Below are positions 8,207 to 17,900 of a stretch of DNA of 47,628 nucleotides, piece by piece. Positions within the stretch are counted from its first letter, which is position 1. Every line of letters starts with the position of its first letter. A program made the translations under genes and the position numbers. The notes under the pieces were generated by a model, which worked only from the letters and a program-made list of their open reading frames with translations, made no database searches and was not told where the DNA came from. This DNA is from Thermodesulfobacteriota bacterium (GTDB taxonomy: Bacteria; Desulfobacterota; DSM-4660; Desulfatiglandales; Desulfatiglandaceae): NCBI GenBank assembly GCA_028278625.1, contig JANQDY010000049.1, positions 1-47,628 of the forward strand, read 5' to 3'.

Positions 8207-9698
8207 TCTCGTCGGTTGGATCGGATTTACGGATATCCGAGCATCCAAAGGCTCTGAAAAGGATGGCCTTGGCCCCATCGGTCAAGGGGTCAAGGCGATG
8301 AAGTTCGATGAGATTTGCCTCATCAGCAATCTGGCTCGGAGGGAGGCAGACAACTATGAGCATTGGCTCCGTTCCTTGACGGATTCAAGGATTTTCCTTC
8401 GGACCGAAAAACTGACAGGTCCGACCCAATTCGGCGAAATTTATGAAGCGGCCTCGAGGGTGGTGGCTGATATCCTGGATCGCAACGGCAAGGAATCAAG
8501 CCTGACCTTCCATCTCAGCCCTGGGACACCTGCCATGGCCGCTGTTTGGATCATCCTTGCCAAAACCCGTTTCCCGGCAAAACTGATTGAATCTTCGCTT
8601 GAAGAGGGTGTTAAGACCGTTTCATTCCCCTTTGATATCTCAGCCGAATTTCTCCCGGACCTGCTCAGGCAACAGGACAGCCGGCTTGAACGCCTCGCAG
8701 TGGGCTTACCTCCTGACGCCCCGGAATTTTCCCATCTGATCCATCGCGGCAACGTCATGAAGCGGGTTGTCTTGAAGGCCCAACTGGTAGCGCCCCGGGC
8801 GATTCCCGTTCTCATAGAAGGAGAATCAGGAACGGGAAAGGAACTCCTTGCCAGGGCCATACATGAAGCAAGCCCTCGTTGTGAAGGCCCCTTTGTCACT
8901 GTGAATTGTGGCGCGATTCCAGATGCGCTTTTAGAATCGGAGTTTTTTGGTCATGAAAAAGGGGCTTTTACAGGTGCTGACAAGCAAAAAATCGGATATT
9001 TTGAGGCTGCCAACAGCGGTACCCTTTTTCTGGATGAAATCGGCGAACTGCCTGCTCCGGCTCAGGTAAAATTTTTGCGAGTATTGCAGGAAAAGGAAAT
9101 CCATCGACTCGGGTCAACCCGTCCGGTCCACTTTGATGCCAGAATCATCGCTGCCACCAACCGGGATTTGATCGGGGAGATGACGCAAAACAGGTTCAGA
9201 GAAGACCTTTTTTACAGAATTGCGGTCGCCATTATCAAGCTGCCGCCTTTGAGGGAACGGGCCGGAGATGTGGGTCTGATCATTGATGCGCTCCTGAAAC
9301 AAATCAACAGAGAAGGTGAAAATGAGGTCGGATTCAAACATAAGAAAATTTCTGCCGGAGCCAAGAATCTTATGCTTCAGTATGAATGGCCGGGGAATGT
9401 GCGGGAGCTTCAGAACACCCTGATGAGGGCGGCCATCTGGTCTACGGGTTCGACCATAAGCCTTGAAGATATCAAAGAGGCGATGATTCCGATCGCCTTT
9501 TCTAGAACCGATGACCTTCTTGACAAGCCCATTCAGGATGGGGTTAACCTCCAGGAACTTATGGGTAAGTTGGCCAAGCACTACCTCAAGAAGGCCTTGG
9601 ATGAGGCCAATGGCAACAAAACAAAAGCGGCCCGGTTGGTGGGATTACCCAACTACCAGACATTTACCAACTGGATGAACAAATACGACCTGACCTGA
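8196..9698 (+). CDS. RtcR-like sigma-54-dependent activator with N-terminal CARF-like domain
   Basis: A 500-residue bacterial enhancer-binding protein. Residues 1-150 resemble the CARF-like domain of RtcR: ILVGWIGFTDIRA at the start, FGEIYEAASRVVADIL near 79, then LTFHLSPGTPAMAAVWIILA (103-121), the ligand-loop signature seen in CARF proteins, and RFPAKLIESS. The AAA+ domain has Walker A GESGTGKE (209-216), the sigma-54 contact loop GAFTGA (256-261), Walker B TLFLDEIGE and the FREDLFYR arginine region. The C-terminus is a Fis-type helix-turn-helix (KTKAARLVGLPNYQTFTNWM). It would bind an RNA end or cyclic nucleotide and then drive sigma-54 promoters. A -24/-12 site starts five bases after its stop codon. 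A TTG at 8160 is an alternative start; neither has a strong ribosome site. The ligand is unknown. Confidence 0.88.
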   Translation: MEKILVGWIGFTDIRASKGSEKDGLGPIGQGVKAMKFDEICLISNLARREADNYEHWLRSLTDSRIFLRTEKLTGPTQFGEIYEAASRVVADILDRNGKESSLTFHLSPGTPAMAAVWIILAKTRFPAKLIESSLEEGVKTVSFPFDISAEFLPDLLRQQDSRLERLAVGLPPDAPEFSHLIHRGNVMKRVVLKAQLVAPRAIPVLIEGESGTGKELLARAIHEASPRCEGPFVTVNCGAIPDALLESEFFGHEKGAFTGADKQKIGYFEAANSGTLFLDEIGELPAPAQVKFLRVLQEKEIHRLGSTRPVHFDARIIAATNRDLIGEMTQNRFREDLFYRIAVAIIKLPPLRERAGDVGLIIDALLKQINREGENEVGFKHKKISAGAKNLMLQYEWPGNVRELQNTLMRAAIWSTGSTISLEDIKEAMIPIAFSRTDDLLDKPIQDGVNLQELMGKLAKHYLKKALDEANGNKTKAARLVGLPNYQTFTNWMNKYDLT

Positions 9699-9702
9699 CA
9701 CC

Positions 9703-9718
9703 CGGCACGGCTATTGCT
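9703..9718 (+). promoter_or_regulatory. Sigma-54 (-24/-12) promoter for the restriction-modification operon
   Basis: CGGCAC-GGCTA-TTGCTT fits the consensus TGGCAC-N5-TTGCW with one mismatch, and the invariant GG (9704-9705) and GC (9716-9717) are correctly spaced. Predicted transcription start is about 9729, 18 bases before the hsdR ATG and after the activator's stop. The neighbouring gene encodes a GAFTGA activator, which supports the call. Confidence 0.75.
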
Positions 9719-9746
9719 TACGGTTTGGGACAGAAGGGAAACGTTC

Positions 9747-12161
9747 ATGTCACGAAACGAAAGAGCAACTTGTAAAGACCTCATCGAACCGGCGCTGAAG
9801 GCGGCCGGTTGGAAATGGGATCGTGAAGTGACGATCGGTCCGGGCCGGGTTAACCTGGGCGGTGAGTCCATGTATGATGGGTCTCAAAGAATCGTTGCTG
9901 ATTATGTGTTGCGTCTGGATCGCATGCCGTTGGCAATCCTCGAGGCCAAGGCTGAATCATTTGATGCGGCCACCGGTATGCAGCAGGGGTCTCGCTATGC
10001 AGACCGGTTGGGGCTCAGGTTTTCAATCGCCGGAAATGGGCGCCAATATGTTCTTACGGACAACAGCACCGGCGAATATGAAACCCTAGCTGATGTCCCC
10101 TCTCCTGAGGACATCCTTGCCCGCCTGGGACACGCTATCGACTGGTTAAAGTGGCGTCCGGCATTTAACGCCCCATATCATGTGGACCAGGTGACCCGTA
10201 AAACGGTCCGCGCCTATCAGGAAATGGCTATTTTCCGAACGCTTTGCCTTTTCGGGGAAGGGCGTAAGAAAGTTTTGCTCTTGATGGCCACCGGCACGGG
10301 AAAAACCTTTACGGTTTTCCAATTGGTTTGGAAACTCCAGCAGGCTGATGTCCTTGCCAATCGTCGCGTCCTTTTCTTGACGGACAGGAACAGCCTTAAA
10401 GACCAGGCATTCCGAGCATTTTCACCCATGCGGGATGATCGGGTGGTCATAGACAAACTGACCGTCAGCCAGCAGAACCACTTGGTCGGAAAAGTCTATT
10501 TCGCCAATTATCAGAATATGGATGAGATACTCCAGGGAAAAAAACTCTACCAGTATTTCGACCCGGATTTTTTCGATCTGGTGATCGTCGACGAATGTCA
10601 CCGTTCCGGATTCGGAGATTGGTTTGGCGTGCTGAAGCATTTTGAGTCGGCCTGCCAGCTTGGCCTGACGGCGACACCCCGCGAGTTGGACCAATCCAAT
10701 CGTGTCCTGCCTGTGGCGGAATTGCGAAGGGACACTTTCGAATACTTTGGAGAGCCCGCGTATATTTATTCCCTCAAACAAGCCATCGAGGACGGCTATC
10801 TCGTTCCTTATCTTCTGGAAGAACGCATTTCCAATGTGGACGAAAACGGGTATACAGGACCGGACGGAAGATATTACACAACCGGAAATTTTGAGCGTGA
10901 CATTCGAATGCCCGAACGTACGGAGCTGATCGCTGAAGATCTTTACGCTCAGTTGAAAAAATATGATCTCCACGATGAAAAAACGATTATTTTCTGCGTT
11001 GACGATACCCATGCGGCGTTTATGGCCGCCGAGCTGCGTCGAATCTCGGGAGACAGCGATTACGCAGCCCGCATCACCCGAAGTGAACGGAATTCACATC
11101 AGCTTGAGCGCAATTTTGCAGAGGTGGGACAAGCCAAACCGCGTGTGGCAGTGACCGTTGATCTTCTGACGACCGGTTTTGACGCGCCTGATGTCAAGAA
11201 CATTGTTTTCGCCCGTCCTATCAGGAGCAGTATCCTCTACAAGCAGATGAAAGGTCGTGGCACTCGGCTTTGCGAGGATATCGACAAACGCTATTTCACC
11301 ATCTTCGATTATACAGGTGCGGCGGGCCTTGAAGATACGGAGTTTGACGGGCACCCGGCCAACCTGCAAAAAAGCCGGAAACCGCCCAAAAAAAGAAGGA
11401 AAAAATCAGCGGATATTCCCATGGAAAAGCCCATTGCCAAAGGGGTGTCCGTTTTTATTCACGCGGAAGAGCGTTATGTATGTCTGGCGGATGGGCGTAA
11501 GATTCCTTTTGATGAATACAGAGAGCAATCCAAGGGAGTCATCCGCAGCATTTCAACCGCCAGCATGTTGGAGTTGCTCAAAGCGTGGATCGATAAGAAC
11601 ACCCGCCAAGACCTGCGCAATGAACTGAAGGACCGCGATGTGCACATCTCCGCCTTTCGCCACTTCTATGATCTTGATGACACGGATGATGTGGATATTA
11701 TCTCAAAGGTGGGTTTTGATCTGGTGCGAGTCCCAAATCGGCACGGGAGGGTCGTGCGATTTTGGGATCAGGAAGATCTGTGGCTTAGAAATCTTCTGGG
11801 TGTTGATATGACCATGGACAAAGCGGCCGATGTTTTACCTTTCCCGAAGCCTAAAGAGGGGTATGTCCAACAGCCTGATATTCCCTACGCCAGGGCGGCG
11901 GAAGAAATCGGCGATTATGGAATAGGGAAGGAAGCAGAACGGCAGGAGTCCGTTAAGATACGCTTTTGGCAGACGTGCCTGGACCATTATTCTCTCTATG
12001 GGATTGACGATTTGGAAAAGGGGAGTACTTACAGCGCGCCCCAGTTCGTTGTTCAATACGGGAGTTTCAGCTCATTTCTAAAGCGATACGGTGGTGCCGA
12101 GACCCTTCGGAGCGACCTCGAATCGGTAAAAGAGCATCTCTATATTCCCATGTCGGCTTAA
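9747..12161 (+). CDS. hsdR: Type I restriction enzyme, motor/nuclease subunit HsdR
   Basis: An 804-residue HsdR subunit: ATP-dependent DNA translocation and cleavage with HsdM and HsdS. The ATG at 9747 follows GAAGGGA. The N-terminal PD-(D/E)xK nuclease shows D52 in VADYVL and E66-A-K68 in LAILEAKAE. The SF2 helicase has ATGTGKT (181-187), VDECHRSG and LTATP, with motif VI as KGRGTRLCED. A C-terminal extension of about 250 residues follows the helicase, including a run of lysines (KKRRKKSADI). All key residues look intact. It is the first gene after the sigma-54 promoter and is followed 15 bp later by hsdM, so R-M-S is one transcript. Having hsdR first is less common than M-S-R or R last. Tandem control by the upstream activator would keep nuclease expression low until induction. 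Confidence 0.93.
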   Translation: MSRNERATCKDLIEPALKAAGWKWDREVTIGPGRVNLGGESMYDGSQRIVADYVLRLDRMPLAILEAKAESFDAATGMQQGSRYADRLGLRFSIAGNGRQYVLTDNSTGEYETLADVPSPEDILARLGHAIDWLKWRPAFNAPYHVDQVTRKTVRAYQEMAIFRTLCLFGEGRKKVLLLMATGTGKTFTVFQLVWKLQQADVLANRRVLFLTDRNSLKDQAFRAFSPMRDDRVVIDKLTVSQQNHLVGKVYFANYQNMDEILQGKKLYQYFDPDFFDLVIVDECHRSGFGDWFGVLKHFESACQLGLTATPRELDQSNRVLPVAELRRDTFEYFGEPAYIYSLKQAIEDGYLVPYLLEERISNVDENGYTGPDGRYYTTGNFERDIRMPERTELIAEDLYAQLKKYDLHDEKTIIFCVDDTHAAFMAAELRRISGDSDYAARITRSERNSHQLERNFAEVGQAKPRVAVTVDLLTTGFDAPDVKNIVFARPIRSSILYKQMKGRGTRLCEDIDKRYFTIFDYTGAAGLEDTEFDGHPANLQKSRKPPKKRRKKSADIPMEKPIAKGVSVFIHAEERYVCLADGRKIPFDEYREQSKGVIRSISTASMLELLKAWIDKNTRQDLRNELKDRDVHISAFRHFYDLDDTDDVDIISKVGFDLVRVPNRHGRVVRFWDQEDLWLRNLLGVDMTMDKAADVLPFPKPKEGYVQQPDIPYARAAEEIGDYGIGKEAERQESVKIRFWQTCLDHYSLYGIDDLEKGSTYSAPQFVVQYGSFSSFLKRYGGAETLRSDLESVKEHLYIPMSA

Positions 12162-12176
12162 GGACCGCAATTCGAA

Positions 12177-13673
12177 ATGAATCACCGGAAAAACGGATTT
12201 ACCAATAATGATGTGGAACATCGCAGGCAGGACGTACAACAGGCCATCAAGAATGCCTGCGACCAACTCAACAGTGACGGCGTCGATCCCCGCGACTATG
12301 TGGAACAGTTGGCCTGGATGTTTTTTCTCAAAGCCTTTGATGAAACCGAAACCCGCCTTGAAAACGAGGCCGCATTTGATAATGGAGGATACACCCGAAG
12401 GCTTTCAGGGGAATATCGCTGGGCCGAATGGTCTGCAAAGATCGAACGGCCCGATGAGATGCTTGAATTTGTTAACGGCAAGCTCTGGAAAAAGCTCAGG
12501 AACCTTGGAGATGACGCTGTCGGAGATCGGTTTCGCCGGGTCTTCACGGCGGTTCGCAACCATTCCCGAAGGGGCGTCAGTTTTGCCCGGGTGGTTCAAC
12601 AAATCAACCGGGTCCGGTTCGGCGAAGACACCGACGTTATCGTACTTTCGGAGATCTACGAAAGGCTCCTGAAAGACGTGGCCGCAGACTCCGCCGGATA
12701 CGCCGGCGAATTCTACACCCAGCGCCACATCATTCGCCTGATGGTGGAGGTGGTGCGGCCCAAAATCGGGGACCGAATCTATGATCCTTGTTTCGGTACC
12801 GCCGGTTTTCTGGCGGAATCCGCCGACTACATTCGAAACACCTCTCAAAGTCTCGCATCGGCAGACCTTGAAAAACTGCAGAATGAAACTTTCTACGGTA
12901 TGGAACTCAAGGACAGGACCTTCCTTTTCGGAAATATGAACATGCTGCTTCACCGCATTGAGGGCGCCAACCTTGAGATGGCCAATACCCTGGAGTTTCA
13001 TTCCGCCAATGTTCCGGAAAAGAACAAATACGATGTGATCCTTTCAAATCCCCCTTACGGCGGCAAGATCGCAAGAGAAATGCAGACCAATTTCACCGTT
13101 CCTTCGGCGGCCACGGAAATTCTTTTCCTTCAGCACATCATGACCAACCTGGCCAAAGGCGGCAGGGCAGCAGTCATTGTTCCCGAGGGGGTTCTTTTTC
13201 GCGGCGGGCCGGATGCCAAAGTCCGAAAACGGCTTCTCGAAGAGTTCAACGTCCACACAATCCTTTCCCTTCCCTCGGGATGTTTTCTCCCCTATACCGG
13301 TGTCAAAACCAACGTGATCTTCTTCAGCCGTCCCCGGAATAACACCGGTACGAAATCCGTCTGGTTTTATGAACTGACCAATGACGGGTTTGAACTCAAG
13401 CAGACGCGACGTCCCATGGAGGGGGAGCAGATCAGCGACTTCCTGGAAAAATGGGAACGCCGGATCGAGGGTGACAATTCCTGGATGATGCCGGTTGATG
13501 AAATCAAAAAAAATAATTTCGATCTTTCCGCGCATAACCCCAACCATAAAGACGAATACGAGCATCGCCCGGCTTTGGAAATTGTGCAGTCAATAAAGGC
13601 CAAAGAGCAGCGGGTCATGGAATTGCTGGATGAGTTAGAAGGGATGTTGCCCGAGGGACGGATTGATGGGTAA
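12177..13673 (+). CDS. hsdM: Type I DNA adenine methyltransferase subunit HsdM
   Basis: A 498-residue N6-adenine methyltransferase of the gamma class. The N-terminal helical HsdM_N domain (about 1-150, with YVEQLAWMFFLKAFDE) precedes the Rossmann domain. The S-adenosylmethionine motif DPCFGTAGF begins at D203. The catalytic motif IV NPPY is at 291-294 and is intact. VPEGVLFRGG and the TGVKTNVIFF segment follow as in other HsdM proteins. Its stop overlaps the hsdS start by 8 bp, so the two are translationally coupled. With HsdS it would form the modification complex that protects host DNA. Note that the downstream fusion protein carries a second, altered copy of this domain. Confidence 0.94.
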   Translation: MNHRKNGFTNNDVEHRRQDVQQAIKNACDQLNSDGVDPRDYVEQLAWMFFLKAFDETETRLENEAAFDNGGYTRRLSGEYRWAEWSAKIERPDEMLEFVNGKLWKKLRNLGDDAVGDRFRRVFTAVRNHSRRGVSFARVVQQINRVRFGEDTDVIVLSEIYERLLKDVAADSAGYAGEFYTQRHIIRLMVEVVRPKIGDRIYDPCFGTAGFLAESADYIRNTSQSLASADLEKLQNETFYGMELKDRTFLFGNMNMLLHRIEGANLEMANTLEFHSANVPEKNKYDVILSNPPYGGKIAREMQTNFTVPSAATEILFLQHIMTNLAKGGRAAVIVPEGVLFRGGPDAKVRKRLLEEFNVHTILSLPSGCFLPYTGVKTNVIFFSRPRNNTGTKSVWFYELTNDGFELKQTRRPMEGEQISDFLEKWERRIEGDNSWMMPVDEIKKNNFDLSAHNPNHKDEYEHRPALEIVQSIKAKEQRVMELLDELEGMLPEGRIDG

Positions 13674-14868
13674 GGCTTCGTGGAAGATATCCTCTCTCAG
13701 TGAGGTTGCAGACCTTTTGGGCGGTGGAACGCCCAGAAGAAGTGAAGCCAGCAACTTTGGCGATTACATTAACTGGGTTACGCCCAGTGACCTGCCTCCC
13801 GTTGGGGAAGTTAGACTTCTTGGCAAAGTGAAAGAAGGGCTATCAGAAAAAGGACTGAGCGGGAGCTCCGCCAAAATGATTCCTTCCGGGTCGGTACTAT
13901 TTTCTTCCCGTGCTTCCATTGGCAAGATTGCGGTGGTCGATCGTGATTGTTGTACAAATCAAGGTTTTGTCAGTTTTATTCCCCGTAAGAACAAAGTAGA
14001 CCCTTGGTTCCTTGCTTTTTCATTGCGCTATCATACAAACGATATCTTAAAACTTGCTGGTGAGACTACCTATAAGGAAATAAGCCGAAAAAAACTGAAT
14101 GAATTTTCAATCCAAATTCCCCCATTGAAAGAGCAGCAACGTATTGTTGCCCGAATCAAAGAACTCCTGGATCGCGCAGATGAGATCCATTTCCTCCATA
14201 CACAGTCTATAGAAGAAATAGCCGCCCTTCAATCTTCCTTGCTTCTTGAGGTCGAAAGCCATTTCAACGGAGCATATGCACCTATTGGCGATGTCATTTT
14301 GAGAAGTCGAAATGGTCGATCAATTAGAGCCTCCAACGGAAATCCTAACGGACGAGTATTAACGCTTTCCGCGGTACGTGATGTCAGCCTTGACCTGAAC
14401 AAGTACAAGCAGGTTCTAATGGATGATAATGTGGCTGAAAAATATTCTTTTAAGGCTGGAGATGTTTTTGTTTCCAGGGCCAACACTCGGAATTTAGTTG
14501 GATTATCGTCTGTCGCGTTCAGTGATTCGAAAAGGAATATGATATATCCCGATCTCTTAATCAAGCTTGACGTAAACCCCAAAATAATATTGCCTCAGTT
14601 TTTGGCTTACGCTCTTCGCTTTCCTAATTCACGTGAGCAGATATGCTCAAAAGCAACTGGAACCAGCCAGAGCATGGTCAAGATTTCAGGTGCTTCACTG
14701 AAGAAAGTAGAAATCCCTCTTCCAAGCAAAGAGATCCAAAAAACAACGGTAGAAATGCTGTCTGGATATGATCAGATATGCAGGTCTCTGAAGAGAAACA
14801 TACAAAACTCGAAAACAGAACAATTGAAAAAGTCGATTCTGGAAAAGGCTTTCTCCGGAGAATTATGA
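13666..14868 (+). CDS. hsdS: Type I restriction specificity subunit HsdS
   Basis: A 400-residue specificity subunit. The ATG at 13666 was taken (with GAGGGACGG upstream); a TTG one codon earlier is possible. Two target-recognition domains are visible. The first starts with ISSLSEVADLLGGGTPRRSE and ends in the conserved IPPLKEQQRIVARIKELLDRADE, and the second starts at PIGDVILRSRNG and ends with VEIPLPSKEIQKTTVEML. Each is followed by a long helix, the normal HsdS plan for bipartite sites. The second half is AT-richer than the rest of the operon, as is usual for exchanged recognition domains. It overlaps hsdM by 8 bp. The recognised DNA sequence cannot be predicted. Confidence 0.92.
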   Translation: MGKASWKISSLSEVADLLGGGTPRRSEASNFGDYINWVTPSDLPPVGEVRLLGKVKEGLSEKGLSGSSAKMIPSGSVLFSSRASIGKIAVVDRDCCTNQGFVSFIPRKNKVDPWFLAFSLRYHTNDILKLAGETTYKEISRKKLNEFSIQIPPLKEQQRIVARIKELLDRADEIHFLHTQSIEEIAALQSSLLLEVESHFNGAYAPIGDVILRSRNGRSIRASNGNPNGRVLTLSAVRDVSLDLNKYKQVLMDDNVAEKYSFKAGDVFVSRANTRNLVGLSSVAFSDSKRNMIYPDLLIKLDVNPKIILPQFLAYALRFPNSREQICSKATGTSQSMVKISGASLKKVEIPLPSKEIQKTTVEMLSGYDQICRSLKRNIQNSKTEQLKKSILEKAFSGEL

Positions 14869-14981
14869 TTTGCTTTTCTTTGAATGTTTTTGTGCTGGAG
14901 ACCGCGAAACAAGTTCGGAAAGGCCTTATGTTGTAGCCCTATACATTTCAGGCTTATAAGAATACTTCGCAAAGATAAAAA

Positions 14982-17900
14982 ATGAACTCAATTCCATCAA
15001 AAGACGATCCCTTCATTTCATCCCTTCATGATGCACTAACCAGCAAGAATCTATCCATAAACATCTATTTCGTTGTCTCAATAGCGGCCTGGTGTTTGCT
15101 TCGGTGGATAGAGCAGCAGGACAGAGAAATGGAAGCCATTGCACTATTTGACGGCTCACAATACGATCCCGTGCTTCCACCGAAAACCAGGGCTGACATC
15201 TGGATCGACCTTCCCACGGACCAAGTCAGAGGCTTTGTCTATGACAACTTAGTCCCGATTTTAAAAGATGAGCAGACAACGTTCGATGGAAACAGTATTG
15301 CAAGAGCGCTTCTAAAAGGCTCTTTGGTAACGGACATTGAGGGATTTGAGCGGGAGAAGGTGCTTTGGAAGAAAATCCATTCATGGATCGCATCCGTGGA
15401 TTTTTCAAATCCGGCTCAACTTAGCAGTGCGGGGCGGCTTCTTGAAATTCTTCTCGATACGAGCATCGAACAGACAAAATCCGCTGAATTCTTTACTCCG
15501 AAACCGGTTGTTGAACTCATGGTTGAGTTGGCGAACCCAAAACCGGACGAGAGGATATACGATCCCTGTTTCGGCACCGGTGGGCTGCTTGTGGAATCGG
15601 CCCGGCGCATAAAGGCAGCCGCCAAGACATTGCCGGCAGGGGAGTGGGATCGGCTGCGAAGCCAAAGCATATTCGGTGTGGACATAAACCCGCTTGTCCA
15701 TACCATTGCCTTGACGCGGATTATTCTTGCAGGCATTCCGGAACCCAACCTTGAACTGGCAGATTCTCTTGAAAGGCCGGTTTCATCTTCTTCCGACCGC
15801 TTCGATGTCATTCTGGCCTGCCCGCCGTGGGGATATACGGGCAGAGTGTCAAACCGTGATCGTTTTCGGTATACCCATCTCTCTCTCCCTTCAAAGGATA
15901 TGACCAACCTTTTTCTGCAACATATCATGCAGAGCCTGAGGCCCGAAGGACGTGCCGTTGTGGCCGTGCCGGAAGGGACTCTTTTTTCCGGCGGACCGGA
16001 CCGAAAACTCCGTCAGCATTTGCTTCAGAAATTTTCAGTGGAAGGGGTTGTCTCCCTTCCAGCAGGCACATTTGCACCGTTTACGGGTATCAAATCAAAC
16101 CTGTTGCTGTTTCGAAGAAGTAAGCCAAAAGAAAATGTTCGATTTCTGGAGGTTAACCGCCTGGCCGGAACCAATGAGAATACAGCTTTCAAGGAAGAAA
16201 CTCCTGAGGAGATTGCGAAGAATTTCTGGGAAGGTAAGTCCAACGAACGCTTGTGGGAGAAAGCGATCAAGGAATTGAAAAAGCGGGACTGGGAACTCAT
16301 CGCCAAACGTGGAGGCGATGAAGAACTCGCCAAATGGCTGGATGCCATCAAAAAGGCAGATCCTGAAATTCAAGAACTTCCACTCGGTAATGTTTCAGCC
16401 GTAATGTCAGGAGTTACCTACGGGCGGGAAACCGCAACGAAGGCCAGAACGTCATTGGGGAAAATGCCCATTGTCCGCATTTCCGATATTAGAGAAAATC
16501 GGATTATACAACCAAGTCTGTTTTTGGCGGAAAAGGCCCAATCAAGAGTTAAGTCCTCCCAATTCCTGAAAGCAGACGACATCCTTTTGTCCACATCCGG
16601 CACCATCGGAAAAATCGGCATTGTCAGCCCGGAGGACATCTCAGAACAATGCCTGGCGGCCAAGAGCCTGGTGCTGATTCGACCCGATGAATCAATACTT
16701 CCGCAATACCTCTTCTCCCTGCTCCGTTCGGAAACCTACCGGAAATGGATGACAGGAAGAGCCCGCGGTTCCACCATCCAGCATTTGTCCATCCGAACCT
16801 TGAGGCACTTGCCGATTCCCGTTCCCGCACTCCCATTGCAGGAGCGACTGATAAAGGAATGGCGGGAAAGAAAGGAGCCAGACCCCTTATCCGTTTTCCT
16901 GGAGATAGTCAGCCGGAAAGATAATCATTTGTTTGAGGAATTCATCGAATTGGTGGGAGGTGCCGTCAAAGTCGTATCAGGATTATCCGATTCTTTCGAG
17001 TCCGATCCGTTGGCCGGACTCGATAATTTAGCTGCAAACTGCGAGTTATTTATTCAGGAATTCGGAAGCCGTTCATCTTTCAAATGGTTAGAGCAATGGT
17101 TTGATCACCTTTTAAACGCCTGTGACAACCTTAAAGATATCCGACATATACCAAAAGGGCCGAGCCTTTTTGCTCTGCTTCAGAGCGCGCTGCCATCCTT
17201 TCTTGAGGCTAACGTTATTTTGTATGAGCTTTTTGAAGTCCCTGAAGACAGCGACTTCAAGGAAATCCTAGGACACTTAAATCGTATCAGTGACGTCGGA
17301 AGGGATTTAATAGAAAAATTCTCGGATATACTTCTGAAAGATATTCACATAAAGACTTTGACGGGTGCGACATGGCTTTCCGTCGGTATTCAAAATGAAC
17401 TCCTGGTCGAGATGGTTAATGATGGCCCATTGCCTATCAGAAATTTTATTGTTGAAACGCATACGGACATTGGTACTGCCAATATCCCCTATTTTGCAGA
17501 ATTCAGCAAGAAATCAATTGTTTTTGAAATTCCCCCGCAAGCCCTTCCCGGAAAGTTTGATTTCTCCTTAATCTGGAAGGGACGGAACATGAAGGGTGAA
17601 CGAATTGGAGGTCAGACCGATCTCGCCGTCGACATTAAGTCCACCCGTGATGCACTTTATCAAACCAGTCTCGGCCCCAGTCCATATATCATCGGCAGCC
17701 CCATAGACAGAGAAGAGATGTTCTTCGGTCGTAAGGATGTAATCGAAAAGATAGCGCTGCAGCTATCCACTTCCCACCGGGCAAATATCATTTTGCTGGA
17801 AGGAAATCGACGCAGTGGAAAAACGTCCATCTTAAATCGCATCATTGACGGCAAGCTTTTTCCGGGATGGATTCCCGCCTATTGTTCTTTTCAGAGCGGA

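Noticed and set aside
9637..9660. Imperfect palindrome ggttggtgggattaccc... as an activator site
   Set aside because: It lies in the coding sequence of the HTH, has about one-third mismatches and no counterpart before the CBASS promoter.
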